From positions 1 through 48,798 of the forward strand of contig NZ_QPKF01000008.1 in NCBI RefSeq assembly GCF_003339585.1: DNA of 48,798 nucleotides, given 5' to 3'. Both the position numbers and the translations under genes were made by a program. Positions 7,105 to 14,757 of this stretch are shown in pieces. Each line of letters starts with the position of its first letter. Position 1 is the first letter of the stretch. The stretch comes from Exiguobacterium sp. RIT594. Its GTDB lineage: Bacteria; Bacillota; Bacilli; Exiguobacteriales; Exiguobacteriaceae. The notes below the pieces were generated by a model. It did no database searches and was not told the origin of the DNA. It was given only the letters and a program-made list of their open reading frames with translations.

Positions 7105-7121
7105 AAAAATCAATTTAATAG

Positions 7122-7140
7122 TAATACGTAGTATTACTTC
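7122..7140. promoter_or_regulatory. Small palindrome
   Basis: AGTAATAC-TAC-GTATTACT lies between two terminators. It may be an operator for the structured RNA transcript. It is visible directly, but its function is unknown. Confidence 0.3.
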
Positions 7141-7154
7141 CTTTCGAAGAAAAA

Positions 7155-7181
7155 GAGAAATGTAGCAAAAGCTACTTTCTC
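7155..7181 (-). terminator. Intrinsic terminator of the 7197-8714 gene cluster
   Basis: The hairpin GAGAAA-GTAGC/GCTAC-TTTCTC with a 4-nt loop is followed on the minus strand by a T-rich stretch, 15 bp after the stop of the last gene. Confidence 0.65.
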
Positions 7182-7196
7182 CTTTCTTATTTCGAC

Positions 7197-7577
7197 TTAC
7201 CTAACTGTTGCTCCAGTACGGAGAATTGTGTTCAATTCACTTTTGATATTAAGTGCTAAATCCTTGTCGAAGATCTCAATTGCATCGATTGTTGCTAAAA
7301 GACTTACAAACGTTTCCCTTAGCTTTTCGTGTTGATTATTTTTCTGCTGCAGCTGAAAATTTTCACTATACCAAAGTGCCTCATTTTTAATTTCCTTTTG
7401 AGACAAAACTGGTTGAAGACGGTGATCGCTTTTAGTTTTTAAGTGATCATCGTTCTTTAAACCAAATGCATTTCTAAGGACACCTAATTGTACGGAAACG
7501 CTTATCCGACGTTCTCTACTATTATTTGTCTCTGTACATAATTTGTTTATGATATTCATCAAAGTTGTATTATTCAT
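7197..7577 (-). CDS. Hypothetical protein (126 aa)
   Basis: Start at MNNTTLMNIINKL, preceded by CAGGAGA about 7 nt away. Its first codons overlap the end of the upstream gene by 8 bp, which implies translational coupling. The protein is helical and charged with no membrane segment. It is the last gene of the cluster 8714 to 7197. I recognise no family. Confidence 0.55.
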   Translation of the reverse strand: MNNTTLMNIINKLCTETNNSRERRISVSVQLGVLRNAFGLKNDDHLKTKSDHRLQPVLSQKEIKNEALWYSENFQLQQKNNQHEKLRETFVSLLATIDAIEIFDKDLALNIKSELNTILRTGATVR

Positions 7578-7965
7578 GTTCAGTCTCCTGTTCACTTAAA
7601 GTCACCATATATGGATCCTCTGGATCTTCAATCTCTATCATAGCGTCGCACTCTGATAAATGCTTTAGAACCGGATATAAGTCAGGATTAACCTTATTTA
7701 GATTGCATATTGTCGAGCTAGGCGATTCTAGAATATCAGTGAAATGTTCTAATTCGTTATGAGTATCATAGAAATGCATTATAGTTGGACCTGGACTGCT
7801 TACGTTACAGTTTGCTTCAGCTGCTAACTCTTCTTTAATGATTTCTTGAAGCCCTTGCAAAATCTGAAGTTTACTTGAGTTTGGATGAATATAAGTTTGA
7901 AGCTTGCTCACTTCGATATCTATATCTAGCCCTACAAAAACCTTAAAATTAATTGAATCGCTCAT
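7570..7965 (-). CDS. Hypothetical protein (131 aa)
   Basis: It has a strong AAGGAGG site before MSDSINFKVFVGLDIDIE. The product is acidic and soluble, with alternating strand-like and helical segments. It overlaps the next gene by 8 bp. A long dyad (7987-8018) lies in the gap before it. I recognise no family. Confidence 0.55.
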   Translation of the reverse strand: MSDSINFKVFVGLDIDIEVSKLQTYIHPNSSKLQILQGLQEIIKEELAAEANCNVSSPGPTIMHFYDTHNELEHFTDILESPSSTICNLNKVNPDLYPVLKHLSECDAMIEIEDPEDPYMVTLSEQETEHE

Positions 7966-7986
7966 ATAATAACCTCCTTAAAATTA

Positions 7987-8018
7987 GTATTAATGCTAGC
8001 GCTATTGCTAGCATTAAT
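7987..8018. repeat. GCTAGC-type dyad, site 2 (perfect)
   Basis: TATTAATGCTAGC and GCTAGCATTAATA flank a 6-nt GCTATT loop, a perfect 13-bp inverted repeat between two minus-strand genes. No T-run follows, so an operator or processing site is as likely as a terminator. Confidence 0.6.
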
Positions 8019-8031
8019 ACTTTGATAAACG

Positions 8032-8337
8032 TTAAATACTTTCTAAAAACATCTCGAGATGTTCGGTAATTTCGTTTAGCGAAGAAGAGCAGTACACGTC
8101 TTTACTTAGCTTTTCTAAATCACGATAGTCTACTGTAACATTGGACCACTTCTCAATCAGCACATCTTCTTTTTTAATTTCTAAATTTACTGGATCCATC
8201 TGATCGTTAATACCATAGCTCTCTAAAGCATTGAAAAACATTTCTTTTTGATGTGGTAAAGTGAAATATTGCTTTCTTTGAATCGACTTACTATTTTTTT
8301 TAGTGTTCATTCCTACGGTAACAGTAGCATGCATCAT
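8032..8337 (-). CDS. Hypothetical protein (101 aa)
   Basis: Start at MMHATVTVGMNTKKNSK, where GGAGG lies 7-8 nt upstream; an earlier in-frame start lacks a site. A basic, serine-rich N-terminal part is followed by an acidic helical C-terminus. It lies 29 bp after the 115-aa gene in the same direction. I recognise no family. Confidence 0.5.
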   Translation of the reverse strand: MMHATVTVGMNTKKNSKSIQRKQYFTLPHQKEMFFNALESYGINDQMDPVNLEIKKEDVLIEKWSNVTVDYRDLEKLSKDVYCSSSLNEITEHLEMFLESI

Positions 8338-8366
8338 TTTGTTTTCCTCCAATTAGATAAGTGATT

Positions 8367-8714
8367 TTAGTACGGGGTAAGTGTCATTAAACTAAATACA
8401 GATTTAAGGTCATTTAAAAGGTCTTCAGGATCTATCCCTTTTAACTTTTGATCTAATAAAGTGGACCAGTCTCCTTCTAAATAATTTACGATTAGTCTTC
8501 TTTCGAATGTCTCTTCTTCTTCGTCGTACTGATAATCCAATGTAGAAGCTGTCTCGTTTTTAATGTCAGAGTACATTAGCTTTATACTTCCACACTCCTT
8601 ACTTCTGTCTACTTCTCGAACATGAATCTGAGATAAATTTTCGTAAGTGAACGTCATGTTGTAAATTTCTTCGATTTCATCTTGTAAATCTTTTGATAGC
8701 TTTTTAAGGTTCAT
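8367..8714 (-). CDS. Hypothetical protein (115 aa)
   Basis: Begins MNLKKLSKDLQDEIEEIYNM with an AGAGGAAAA site. It is acidic, with a run of five glutamate/aspartate residues in the middle (DEEEE). Its leader is the 560-bp repeat copy B, the same leader type that precedes the unrelated 71-aa gene at 4176-4391. It is the first gene of the cluster running down to 7197. I recognise no family. Confidence 0.55.
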   Translation of the reverse strand: MNLKKLSKDLQDEIEEIYNMTFTYENLSQIHVREVDRSKECGSIKLMYSDIKNETASTLDYQYDEEEETFERRLIVNYLEGDWSTLLDQKLKGIDPEDLLNDLKSVFSLMTLTPY

Positions 8715-9069
8715 GCTTTTCCTCTTTTCGTTTTTGATGTTTTCGAACTTGGTTTTTTTCGTCTTTGTCTCCTCGGGGCGTCAAAAGCCTCAATAAGGCT
8801 TATTTTTGCCGATTTGACACCGAATGCGGACACTCGCTGCCTACGACGTGTCAAGGGAGCTCTTGAGAAAACTTTTATTCTCCGATCTTCAGAGAATAAT
8901 ACAAAGTTTTTGTCCCTTGATGAGGAGTCCAGGTCTAGGGGTTGGAGGATCCCGAGAAGCGAAGCGGAGGCTCGGGTCCTACATCGCCAGCCCTGGTCAG
9001 TGAAGTGTACGCTCCGAGGGGCAAATCGGAAAAATGTTCTCGTCCGGCGTTGGCCGGACTTCCTCTTTT

Positions 9070-9100
9070 TAATGCTAGCGTTAACACTAGTGCTAGCATA
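9070..9100. repeat. GCTAGC-type dyad, site 3
   Basis: ATGCTAGC and GCTAGCAT flank GTTAACACTAGT, a clearer palindrome than its counterpart at 4752-4781. Confidence 0.45.
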
Positions 9101-9119
9101 ACGCATTTGATCTTGATCT

Positions 9120-9271
9120 TACGCTCCGTGGCTGCCGTTAAACGATGGACAGGAACGTACGGATCCTAGCGCCCAGTGGCGCTTAGGAAACGTCGTTATC
9201 GGCCGGAGTAGGCATCAGCGGTAGTTAGGTCCTGTCAGCATGTATATGCGCTACAGGACCTTCTATGAGCC
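9120..9271. ncRNA. Structured RNA element, copy 3 of 3
   Basis: Very close to copy 2, with changes such as the hairpin loop CCC-TC to CCCAGT and a different GG(C)C-rich junction. The stems GATCCTAGCGCC/GGCGCTTAGGA and GGTCCTGT/ACAGGACC are kept. The element ends exactly at the stop codon of the PIN gene on the minus strand, so it could be that gene's 3' UTR and the next cluster's leader. Confidence 0.7.
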
Positions 9272-10444
9272 CTAATCTAAAGGAGGTTCTTTGTAAATTA
9301 CCGGAAGACAAAAAGAAATATTAAATTCTGATAATTTTTCATCAATATCAATCGCAAACGACATTTTAATATTTAATTTAGCTGTTTCAAGTTCCCGTTC
9401 TGCATAAACATCTTTTAAGAGTTTTAATTTAGGTACAACAATTAAATCACAAACAATTACGATATCCTCTCTACTATTAGGATCAAAAATAATTTCATAA
9501 TTATTTAGATCTGTTATATCTAAAGCAACGTGATCCATAAAATAATTTGATTCTACTCGCATTTTGAGATATCGAGTAAGGTCTTTAGCAATTAGCGGAA
9601 AGTAACTTTCGAAACCTTCAGGTTCATTGGATAGATGATCAAATATCAACATTAAATCACTTTGAACATCTTCCAAATACTCATTTCTTAATTTGTCTAG
9701 CAAATAATCTTTATTAATGTTACCGATAACTTCACCTAATTTTTTCATTAGCTCTCTAGATGTAGCAAATGATGATGTAACAACTGAACCATCACGCACT
9801 CCCTGTTCTAAAGTAAATTCATCAGAAGAAAGTAAATCATTCATACTTTTATAAGTTATTAAGGATACTGAATCTGGAATGTCTTTTAATAAATCGTCAT
9901 GCAAAATTGAGTTATCATCATTATAAAAATCTTTAGTATTATTAGTTAAAAATATACAATCTGAATATTTATTATTAATAATATCGCTTATCACTGTTTT
10001 CCAAATTACCGCATCTTTAAATTCTTCTTTTTTAGCTGCAAAAGGTTTAATGTGATTCAATGCTCTATATAATAAATCATCAATTAATTCCTCTGGATTC
10101 ATCGCTTTATGATCTATAAGTTCAACATAACCACTTTCAATCAAATCTTGGTAGCGTTGCTGGTAACTTGTTCTAATATCTTCTTCCTCAAAAGAAGGAA
10201 TAACCATAGATTCAAGAAGACCACTACCAGTTAACATTTTGGATATCTCTTTTACATTTTTTGAAAACGATCCTTTTATCTCTGATACCTCTTTTAACAA
10301 ATTATTTAGTGTTTCTGCATGCACTACTAATGGAATTTTCAGCTTACCACCAGTTGCATTAACCTTATTTAGAATAGCCCTTGATCTACTTGAAGATAGA
10401 TATGGATCACTATACAAAAGGTTGCTGTCAATATAAATAATCAT
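9272..10444 (-). CDS. PIN-domain protein (390 aa), probable RNase
   Basis: The PIN nuclease acidic residues are in order: D6 in IIYIDSNLL, E44 in VVHAETLNNLL, D144 in EFKDAVIW, and N169/D172 in FLTNNTKDF. The catalytic domain fills about residues 1-200. The rest is an unassigned C-terminal domain with strand-rich ends. The length is far above VapC toxins and matches the larger PIN/DUF4935-like proteins. AGGAGG precedes the ATG. No small antitoxin gene is adjacent; it lies just downstream of rep. RNA cleavage in defence or plasmid maintenance is an inference. Confidence 0.72.
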   Translation of the reverse strand: MIIYIDSNLLYSDPYLSSSRSRAILNKVNATGGKLKIPLVVHAETLNNLLKEVSEIKGSFSKNVKEISKMLTGSGLLESMVIPSFEEEDIRTSYQQRYQDLIESGYVELIDHKAMNPEELIDDLLYRALNHIKPFAAKKEEFKDAVIWKTVISDIINNKYSDCIFLTNNTKDFYNDDNSILHDDLLKDIPDSVSLITYKSMNDLLSSDEFTLEQGVRDGSVVTSSFATSRELMKKLGEVIGNINKDYLLDKLRNEYLEDVQSDLMLIFDHLSNEPEGFESYFPLIAKDLTRYLKMRVESNYFMDHVALDITDLNNYEIIFDPNSREDIVIVCDLIVVPKLKLLKDVYAERELETAKLNIKMSFAIDIDEKLSEFNISFCLPVIYKEPPLD

Positions 10445-10505
10445 TTAATATAATCCTCCTAGATGTTATTTCAATTACCAAACATATTATAAACCTGAAC
10501 ATACA
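10445..10505. other. Gap between rep and the PIN gene, candidate replication origin
   Basis: These 61 bp hold a TATAAT (minus strand, 10486-10491) and the AGGAGG of the PIN gene. In pAMbeta1-type plasmids the minimal origin lies immediately downstream of rep, which would place it here and in the rep 3' end. The origin call is from family knowledge only. Confidence 0.3.
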
Positions 10506-12038
10506 TCATTCCATTATCCACCATAAACCAGGACCCGGGAATATACCTAATCTATACACTTCTCCTAGTACCCAAGAACGCGATACGGTTCCTAAGTGTT
10601 TTGGCAATTGACACATTAATTTCGAAGTGTATTCTTTTGTTTCTTCTAATGCACAAAATGCATTATATGTGTCTCCAGGTAATTGAATCTTCTTCTTTTG
10701 TTTAGAGATCTGCAGCATGAAGTCCTGGGTCCGATAGATAACAAATCCAGCGTATCTTCCTTTCATTACATTACCTTTTAAATCTCTTTTTTTACGAATG
10801 ATGAATTTAGATTTTGAGACTTTCTTAAAAGCACGAGTCAAACTTTTGACTTGTGCTTTTTCATGATTCATTTCTTCTGCAAGTTGTGAGGCACTAATGG
10901 ATAGACTACTCCCCTCCCCAACGGGCAACCTTTTTTCAAGGTGATCAATAGTACGTTCTACAAGCTCTTCTATTTTTTCATAAGCACGTTCTTCTTTTGA
11001 TTTTTTGTGTTTATAGTAACCACGTAACTGCGGACGTACACCACAAATCATTTCAACTACATCTGGTCTTACAAAGTAATCTTTCTTATATGCGCTTTTT
11101 ACGGCTTTCTCAAGTCTTTTGTTACCGATAGGATAGGTAGCTACTGCATTTCGCTCTTTCATCATCAAAAGTGTTTCCTGTAACTCATATCCATCTCTCT
11201 TAGCCATAACACTTAATTCAAACGCTGCCATGTTACGAGTTCCTTTTTCGTCCATATTCCAAAGAGCACGTCCAGCCTTACTAGTTAACCAAGATCCATT
11301 GACTGCTGCATTACCACGCTTAAGACCTAATTCTTTAAACCATTCAGTAGCTTCATCTTTAAACCAAACGTTTTCCTTTTCAAAGTACATAATTGTTTCT
11401 TCTCTTGGAAAGCGCGCCCATCCAAAAAGTGAATTGTTCAAGTCAATTTGTAATCCTTGTTCATACAAAGAAGAGCGTATTGCTTCTCCAATGGCTTTTG
11501 CATATTGAACAGCCGCAGTTGAACCATACCAAGCTTCATTATTTGCGAACACAACAAAAAACTGCACTCCCTTTGGAGTTTTTAAAATTAACGTCGGCTT
11601 ACATGGGATTCCTGCTACTTCGAAAGCAAACAAGATTTGTTGTACCGACGTTTTTTGGTCGATATCAAAACCAAATGTTCTAACTCGTCTTAAGTTTTCA
11701 TCTGCTATGTCAGATGGCTTTACAGCCTTATAATATGTATTTGGAGTGAAATGGGTTACTCCAGTGTGGCTATTGTTATGGTAGTGCAAAACACCCTGGA
11801 TACTTCGTGCAATATCTTGACCTCCTAAAGAGAGGTCAAAAATACTTTCTTTACTGTAAGCAACCCGTATACTCCCTTGAGTTTTCAACTCAAAGTCGCA
11901 CTTCTGTTTGATAGATCTCGGTACGTTATTGGCATAGTTATCGTACAATCCAATTCCACGACCGAAAATAGTTTCTAGAACTTCTTGTTCTAAATACGAA
12001 TGCTGTCTTACAGGACTTTTAGAAAGACTCGAGTTCAT
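10506..12038 (-). CDS. rep: Replication initiator, pAMbeta1/Inc18 RepE/RepS family
   Basis: The 510-aa product resembles RepE of pAMbeta1: THFTPNTYY near 95-103, the pair NLRRVRTFGFDID near 115-127, PTLILKTPKGVQFFVVF, and a downstream segment with ARFPRE, as in the initiators of theta plasmids of this class. It should bind the origin just downstream of its gene and open it for Pol I-dependent replication. The start is MNSSLSKSPV because GGAGGAG lies 7 nt before it. The 25 upstream in-frame codons form a possible leader peptide. The upstream region encodes an antisense RNA on the plus strand, the known copy-control arrangement in this family. Confidence 0.88.
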   Translation of the reverse strand: MNSSLSKSPVRQHSYLEQEVLETIFGRGIGLYDNYANNVPRSIKQKCDFELKTQGSIRVAYSKESIFDLSLGGQDIARSIQGVLHYHNNSHTGVTHFTPNTYYKAVKPSDIADENLRRVRTFGFDIDQKTSVQQILFAFEVAGIPCKPTLILKTPKGVQFFVVFANNEAWYGSTAAVQYAKAIGEAIRSSLYEQGLQIDLNNSLFGWARFPREETIMYFEKENVWFKDEATEWFKELGLKRGNAAVNGSWLTSKAGRALWNMDEKGTRNMAAFELSVMAKRDGYELQETLLMMKERNAVATYPIGNKRLEKAVKSAYKKDYFVRPDVVEMICGVRPQLRGYYKHKKSKEERAYEKIEELVERTIDHLEKRLPVGEGSSLSISASQLAEEMNHEKAQVKSLTRAFKKVSKSKFIIRKKRDLKGNVMKGRYAGFVIYRTQDFMLQISKQKKKIQLPGDTYNAFCALEETKEYTSKLMCQLPKHLGTVSRSWVLGEVYRLGIFPGPGLWWIME

Positions 12039-12202
12039 CAGACTTCTCCTCCAACTAGTAAGAAGAGCACACAAAAAGGGTATGCTGCTCCCGTTGATTT
12101 TTAGTAAAAGCAACAGAGAACATGCACACCCGTATATTGGAGGTCACGCTTTTTATACTTATAACCTTGTCAGACATGTTTAAGCATGCTAATATGAGGT
12201 CA
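12039..12202 (-). promoter_or_regulatory. rep leader with long inverted repeats
   Basis: On the minus strand, AGAGAACATGCATACCCAC (around 12258-12276) can pair with GGGTGTGCATGTTCTCT (12114-12130). Between them ATACTTATGACCT can pair with AGGTTATAAGTAT. A 25-codon frame precedes and joins the rep start. These alternative structures fit attenuation of rep mRNA by the antisense RNA; the mechanism is inferred. Confidence 0.55.
12167..12195 (+). promoter_or_regulatory. Promoter of the rep antisense RNA
   Basis: TTGTCA at 12167-12172 and TATAAT-like TAATAT at 12190-12195 with a 17-bp spacer, pointing away from rep. Confidence 0.75.
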
Positions 12203-12307
12203 TAAGTATGTTAATTAGAACAGCAAATTCATCTCCCGTCCGGCCAAAGACAATTGAGTGGGTATGCATGTTCTCTGAGGACTTGAATCTTTGATTCAGG
12301 TCCTTTT
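12203..12307 (+). ncRNA. Antisense (countertranscribed) RNA controlling rep
   Basis: A promoter at 12167-12195 and an intrinsic terminator at 12278-12307 (AGGACTTGAATC/GATTCAGGTCCT, 3-nt loop, T-run) define a transcript of about 100 nt, fully complementary to the rep mRNA leader. Inc18 plasmids control copy number with an RNA of this position and size that causes premature termination of rep mRNA. The start point is estimated from the promoter. Confidence 0.7.
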
Positions 12308-12430
12308 CCTTTATTCAATTTTAGCTTTTATATATCAGAAAACGTTTCTTTTGTAATTTCCTTTGTAAAAAATATTCCATAATTATTCGCATTACATTAA
12401 CAATACTCGGAAATGCTATACAGAACAAGA

Positions 12431-13330
12431 TTATTTTTTATCAGTGTTATCAGTATTGTATTCCACTTCTGATTCGTGTCCTGGATAAATCAACTCTTCT
12501 TTTCCTGTCGGATACATAGTTTGACCTCCCTCTAATTCGTATACTTCCATAACTTCATTAAGAATTTCTTTCGATTCATTCCATCCTACAAGATCAACAG
12601 AGCGTTCAATTGCTTTATGCATTAGTAATTTCACCTCTCTAATTTTACTCATAGTGTCTTCTTCAGTGTATTTAACATACTGTCTGAATACATCGCATAA
12701 AATTTTAATCCGATCCTTGGATTCATCATTCCCAAACAGTCGAACAGATTGTTCTCCAATATATTCATCAGTATCTATGTCTAAAACAAGCTGTAATTGA
12801 TGCTTCTCATCTGACCAATGGTTGTATAACTCATACTCTCTTAAACTCTCTAAGGGCTTGTAAAGACCTTCATCTATAAATCGAATGATCTCGTCTTTTC
12901 TTCGAACAAAGGTTCCATTAGAGTTTAACGTTGTAGTTTGTTTTTTTATAGCTACATCCAATAACTCTAAAATATCTTTTGGTACGTAATACATGCGCTT
13001 TTTTAATTCTTTTTGCCTTTTAGGTTCTAAGACTGTAAGAAGATATTCGATGATTGTAGATCTGTTAGCATTTAAACCCATCTGTTTTAAACTATCACAA
13101 AGATCATCAATTTCTTTACTCTGAAATTCAGTTAAAGTTAGTAACTTAATTTCTTTTTCTACATCGTTTTTGTCATTCATTTTATTGTCACGAATGTATT
13201 TAATTAATTGAGCTTTATCCAATCCTTTATCAAGAACTTCTCGAAGTTGCTTGCTACCTTGTCGCCCAAACTTCTTCGCCTGGAAATCTTTATTAACAGA
13301 TTTTGATACATAAAAATTATAACGCTTCAT
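12431..13330 (-). CDS. Hypothetical protein with RHH-like segments (299 aa)
   Basis: Two segments look like ribbon-helix-helix units: LKQMGLNANRSTIIEYLLTVL (about 82-102) and MYYVPKDILELLDVAIKK with RRKDEIIRFIDEGL (about 113-158). The C-terminus is acidic and polar. The ribosome binding site is AGAGAGGTG before ATG. It sits just upstream of the rep control region, so a regulatory or copy-control role is possible. There is no membrane segment. I recognise no named family. Confidence 0.5.
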   Translation of the reverse strand: MKRYNFYVSKSVNKDFQAKKFGRQGSKQLREVLDKGLDKAQLIKYIRDNKMNDKNDVEKEIKLLTLTEFQSKEIDDLCDSLKQMGLNANRSTIIEYLLTVLEPKRQKELKKRMYYVPKDILELLDVAIKKQTTTLNSNGTFVRRKDEIIRFIDEGLYKPLESLREYELYNHWSDEKHQLQLVLDIDTDEYIGEQSVRLFGNDESKDRIKILCDVFRQYVKYTEEDTMSKIREVKLLMHKAIERSVDLVGWNESKEILNEVMEVYELEGGQTMYPTGKEELIYPGHESEVEYNTDNTDKK

Positions 13331-13408
13331 ACAATCACCTCTCTTACTATGATTAATTATATCACAAATACCTACAAAATAAACAACAAAAAATAAAATC
13401 CTTTACTA

Positions 13409-13434
13409 TTAGCAATAGCATTAGTGCTAGCATA
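13409..13434. repeat. GCTAGC-type dyad, site 4
   Basis: CTATTAGCAATAGC followed by ATTAGTGCTAGC, related to sites 1-3, in the promoter gap of the 299-aa gene. Confidence 0.35.
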
Positions 13435-13442
13435 TAATTCTA

Positions 13443-13470
13443 AAAAAAGAGGCTTTTAGCCTCTTTTTTT
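13443..13470. terminator. Bidirectional terminator after the partition operon
   Basis: The GAGGC/GCCTC stem is flanked by A6 and T7 runs and ends the resolvase-ParA-RHH-Abi transcript on the minus strand. Confidence 0.85.
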
Positions 13471-14473
13471 AGTCGAATGTTTTAATTAGATACAGAATAT
13501 TTGCAGCTGCAGTATGCAAAGCAAATTCACAGTGTCGTATATAGGTTTCAGTAACTACCGATCCTTGCCCATGACCTGTGTGGCTATTTCTTAGGTTTGC
13601 TAACGTTTGTAACGTATCTCTTAAGTTTCTCAATGCATTTGAATGGAAACTTTCAACTTGCGAGTGATTAGCAATTGTAGCAATAAGCACATGAGCTGTC
13701 GCCTTATTTAAAGAAGGCACTGGCTGACGAGGATTCGGATTAATTAGCTCCCAGTTATTTTTTTCTATAATTATCTTCATCGTACTTTCAAAGGCTTTAC
13801 TAGCATTATGAATAGCACCCTTAAAATTATTATTTCTAAATTCGGAAAAGGCTTGTAACATCTCTTCATTTGCACCAGAGTAACCTGAATCGGATAAGAA
13901 GTTCAAAGAAGGTCTGATGATTTCTTTATGAACAACTTCGTTGCCTTTGTGAATAATTTGGTTTTTGACTAATTCGTATCCTATACCGTTTTTTCTGAAC
14001 ACATTATTAATAGCTTGATCTATCTTTTCAGATGAAGACTTTAAATAAAGATCAGCAACACAATAAGATAATATTTCAATTAAATCTAGAATCAATAAGT
14101 AATCTTTTTCATCAGCAAAAATAAGAAGCAAGAAAAAATCTTTTTCAACTCTACTTAGTAAGGCATTTATTTTGCTAAGATTATTATCACCATTAAGATA
14201 ATTTACATTTGAATAAACTCCTGAAGGTAGAAGTTCTACATAATCTAAAACTCCACGTCTCAATAGTATATCTTTCATTGCATTATTAAAAATTGCATCA
14301 CGATATACATACGGTTCATTTTTTGAGGGTAATTCATCGATTAAATTATTAAAGTGTTGAAAAATTTGAATTCTAGCTTTTTCTGGTATCACTTCATATC
14401 TTAATACATCAAAACTTGTAGGAAACATTCTTTCCGAATAAAGTTCTCTACCTGTGCTACCGTTATTACTCAT
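13469..14473 (-). CDS. Abi-C-like protein (STM4504/CBY_0614 type), possible abortive-infection gene
   Basis: The C-terminal third (from SEFRNNNFKGAIHNASKAFESTMK to the end) matches the abortive-infection C-terminal domain pattern: a helical bundle with LRNLRDTLQTLANLRNSHTGHGQG and a terminal HTAAANILYLI helix. The N-terminal 200 residues resemble the STM4504/CBY_0614-type fusion, which starts with a YSERM..FDVLRYEVIPEKARIQI segment. Its ATG overlaps the RHH gene stop (ATGA), so it is coupled to the partition operon. Partition-type genes do not normally carry such a partner. The defence role is inferred from family naming. Confidence 0.72.
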   Translation of the reverse strand: MSNNGSTGRELYSERMFPTSFDVLRYEVIPEKARIQIFQHFNNLIDELPSKNEPYVYRDAIFNNAMKDILLRRGVLDYVELLPSGVYSNVNYLNGDNNLSKINALLSRVEKDFFLLLIFADEKDYLLILDLIEILSYCVADLYLKSSSEKIDQAINNVFRKNGIGYELVKNQIIHKGNEVVHKEIIRPSLNFLSDSGYSGANEEMLQAFSEFRNNNFKGAIHNASKAFESTMKIIIEKNNWELINPNPRQPVPSLNKATAHVLIATIANHSQVESFHSNALRNLRDTLQTLANLRNSHTGHGQGSVVTETYIRHCEFALHTAAANILYLIKTFD

Positions 14474-14745
14474 AAGTAGCCCTCTTTCTTAAACAACTCT
14501 CTTAAAGCAAGGTTTACTGTAGCAGACTTTACTCCCCGTTGCCCTCTTTGTTGAAGACTATTCAAAACTTTTGATAGATCTTCTTCGATATAAAATCCTG
14601 TATATACTGTATTACTTCTTTTAGCATTCAAGATTTCTTTAAGAGTACTATTATTCACATTTTCACTATTGTTATTGCTAGTGTTATCAAATGGATCTTT
14701 AGCAACTTCATCAAAACCCTTTAGCTTTCTTTCTTTATTACTCAT
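14470..14745 (-). CDS. RHH centromere-binding protein (ParB-type partner of ParA)
   Basis: Small basic protein of 91 aa. Residues about 47-88 (YTGFYIEEDLSKVLNSL...SATVNLALRELFKK) form a strand-helix-helix RHH domain after a flexible asparagine-rich N-terminus. This matches centromere-binding partners of plasmid ParA ATPases, such as the omega/ParG type. AAGGAG precedes the ATG. It lies 12 bp after parA and overlaps the Abi-like gene by 4 bp. It probably also represses the operon. Confidence 0.75.
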   Translation of the reverse strand: MSNKERKLKGFDEVAKDPFDNTSNNNSENVNNSTLKEILNAKRSNTVYTGFYIEEDLSKVLNSLQQRGQRGVKSATVNLALRELFKKEGYL

Positions 14746-14757
14746 TTCATAGTCTCC

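Larger units (their letters stand above)
8712..9271. repeat. 560-bp direct repeat, copy B (contains RNA element copy 3)
   Basis: Counterpart of 4389-4948 in the same orientation. Differences from copy A often preserve pairing: the long stem GGGTTGG/CCAGCCC keeps a G-U pair where copy A has G-C. It contains GCTAGC dyad site 3 (9070-9100) and abuts the stop codon of the PIN gene. Copy B is the leader of the 8367-8714 gene cluster on the minus strand. Confidence 0.85.

Noticed and set aside
8711-9106. 131-codon frame on the minus strand within copy B
   Set aside because: It has the same arginine-rich character and stops matching copy A because of indels; not protein-like.
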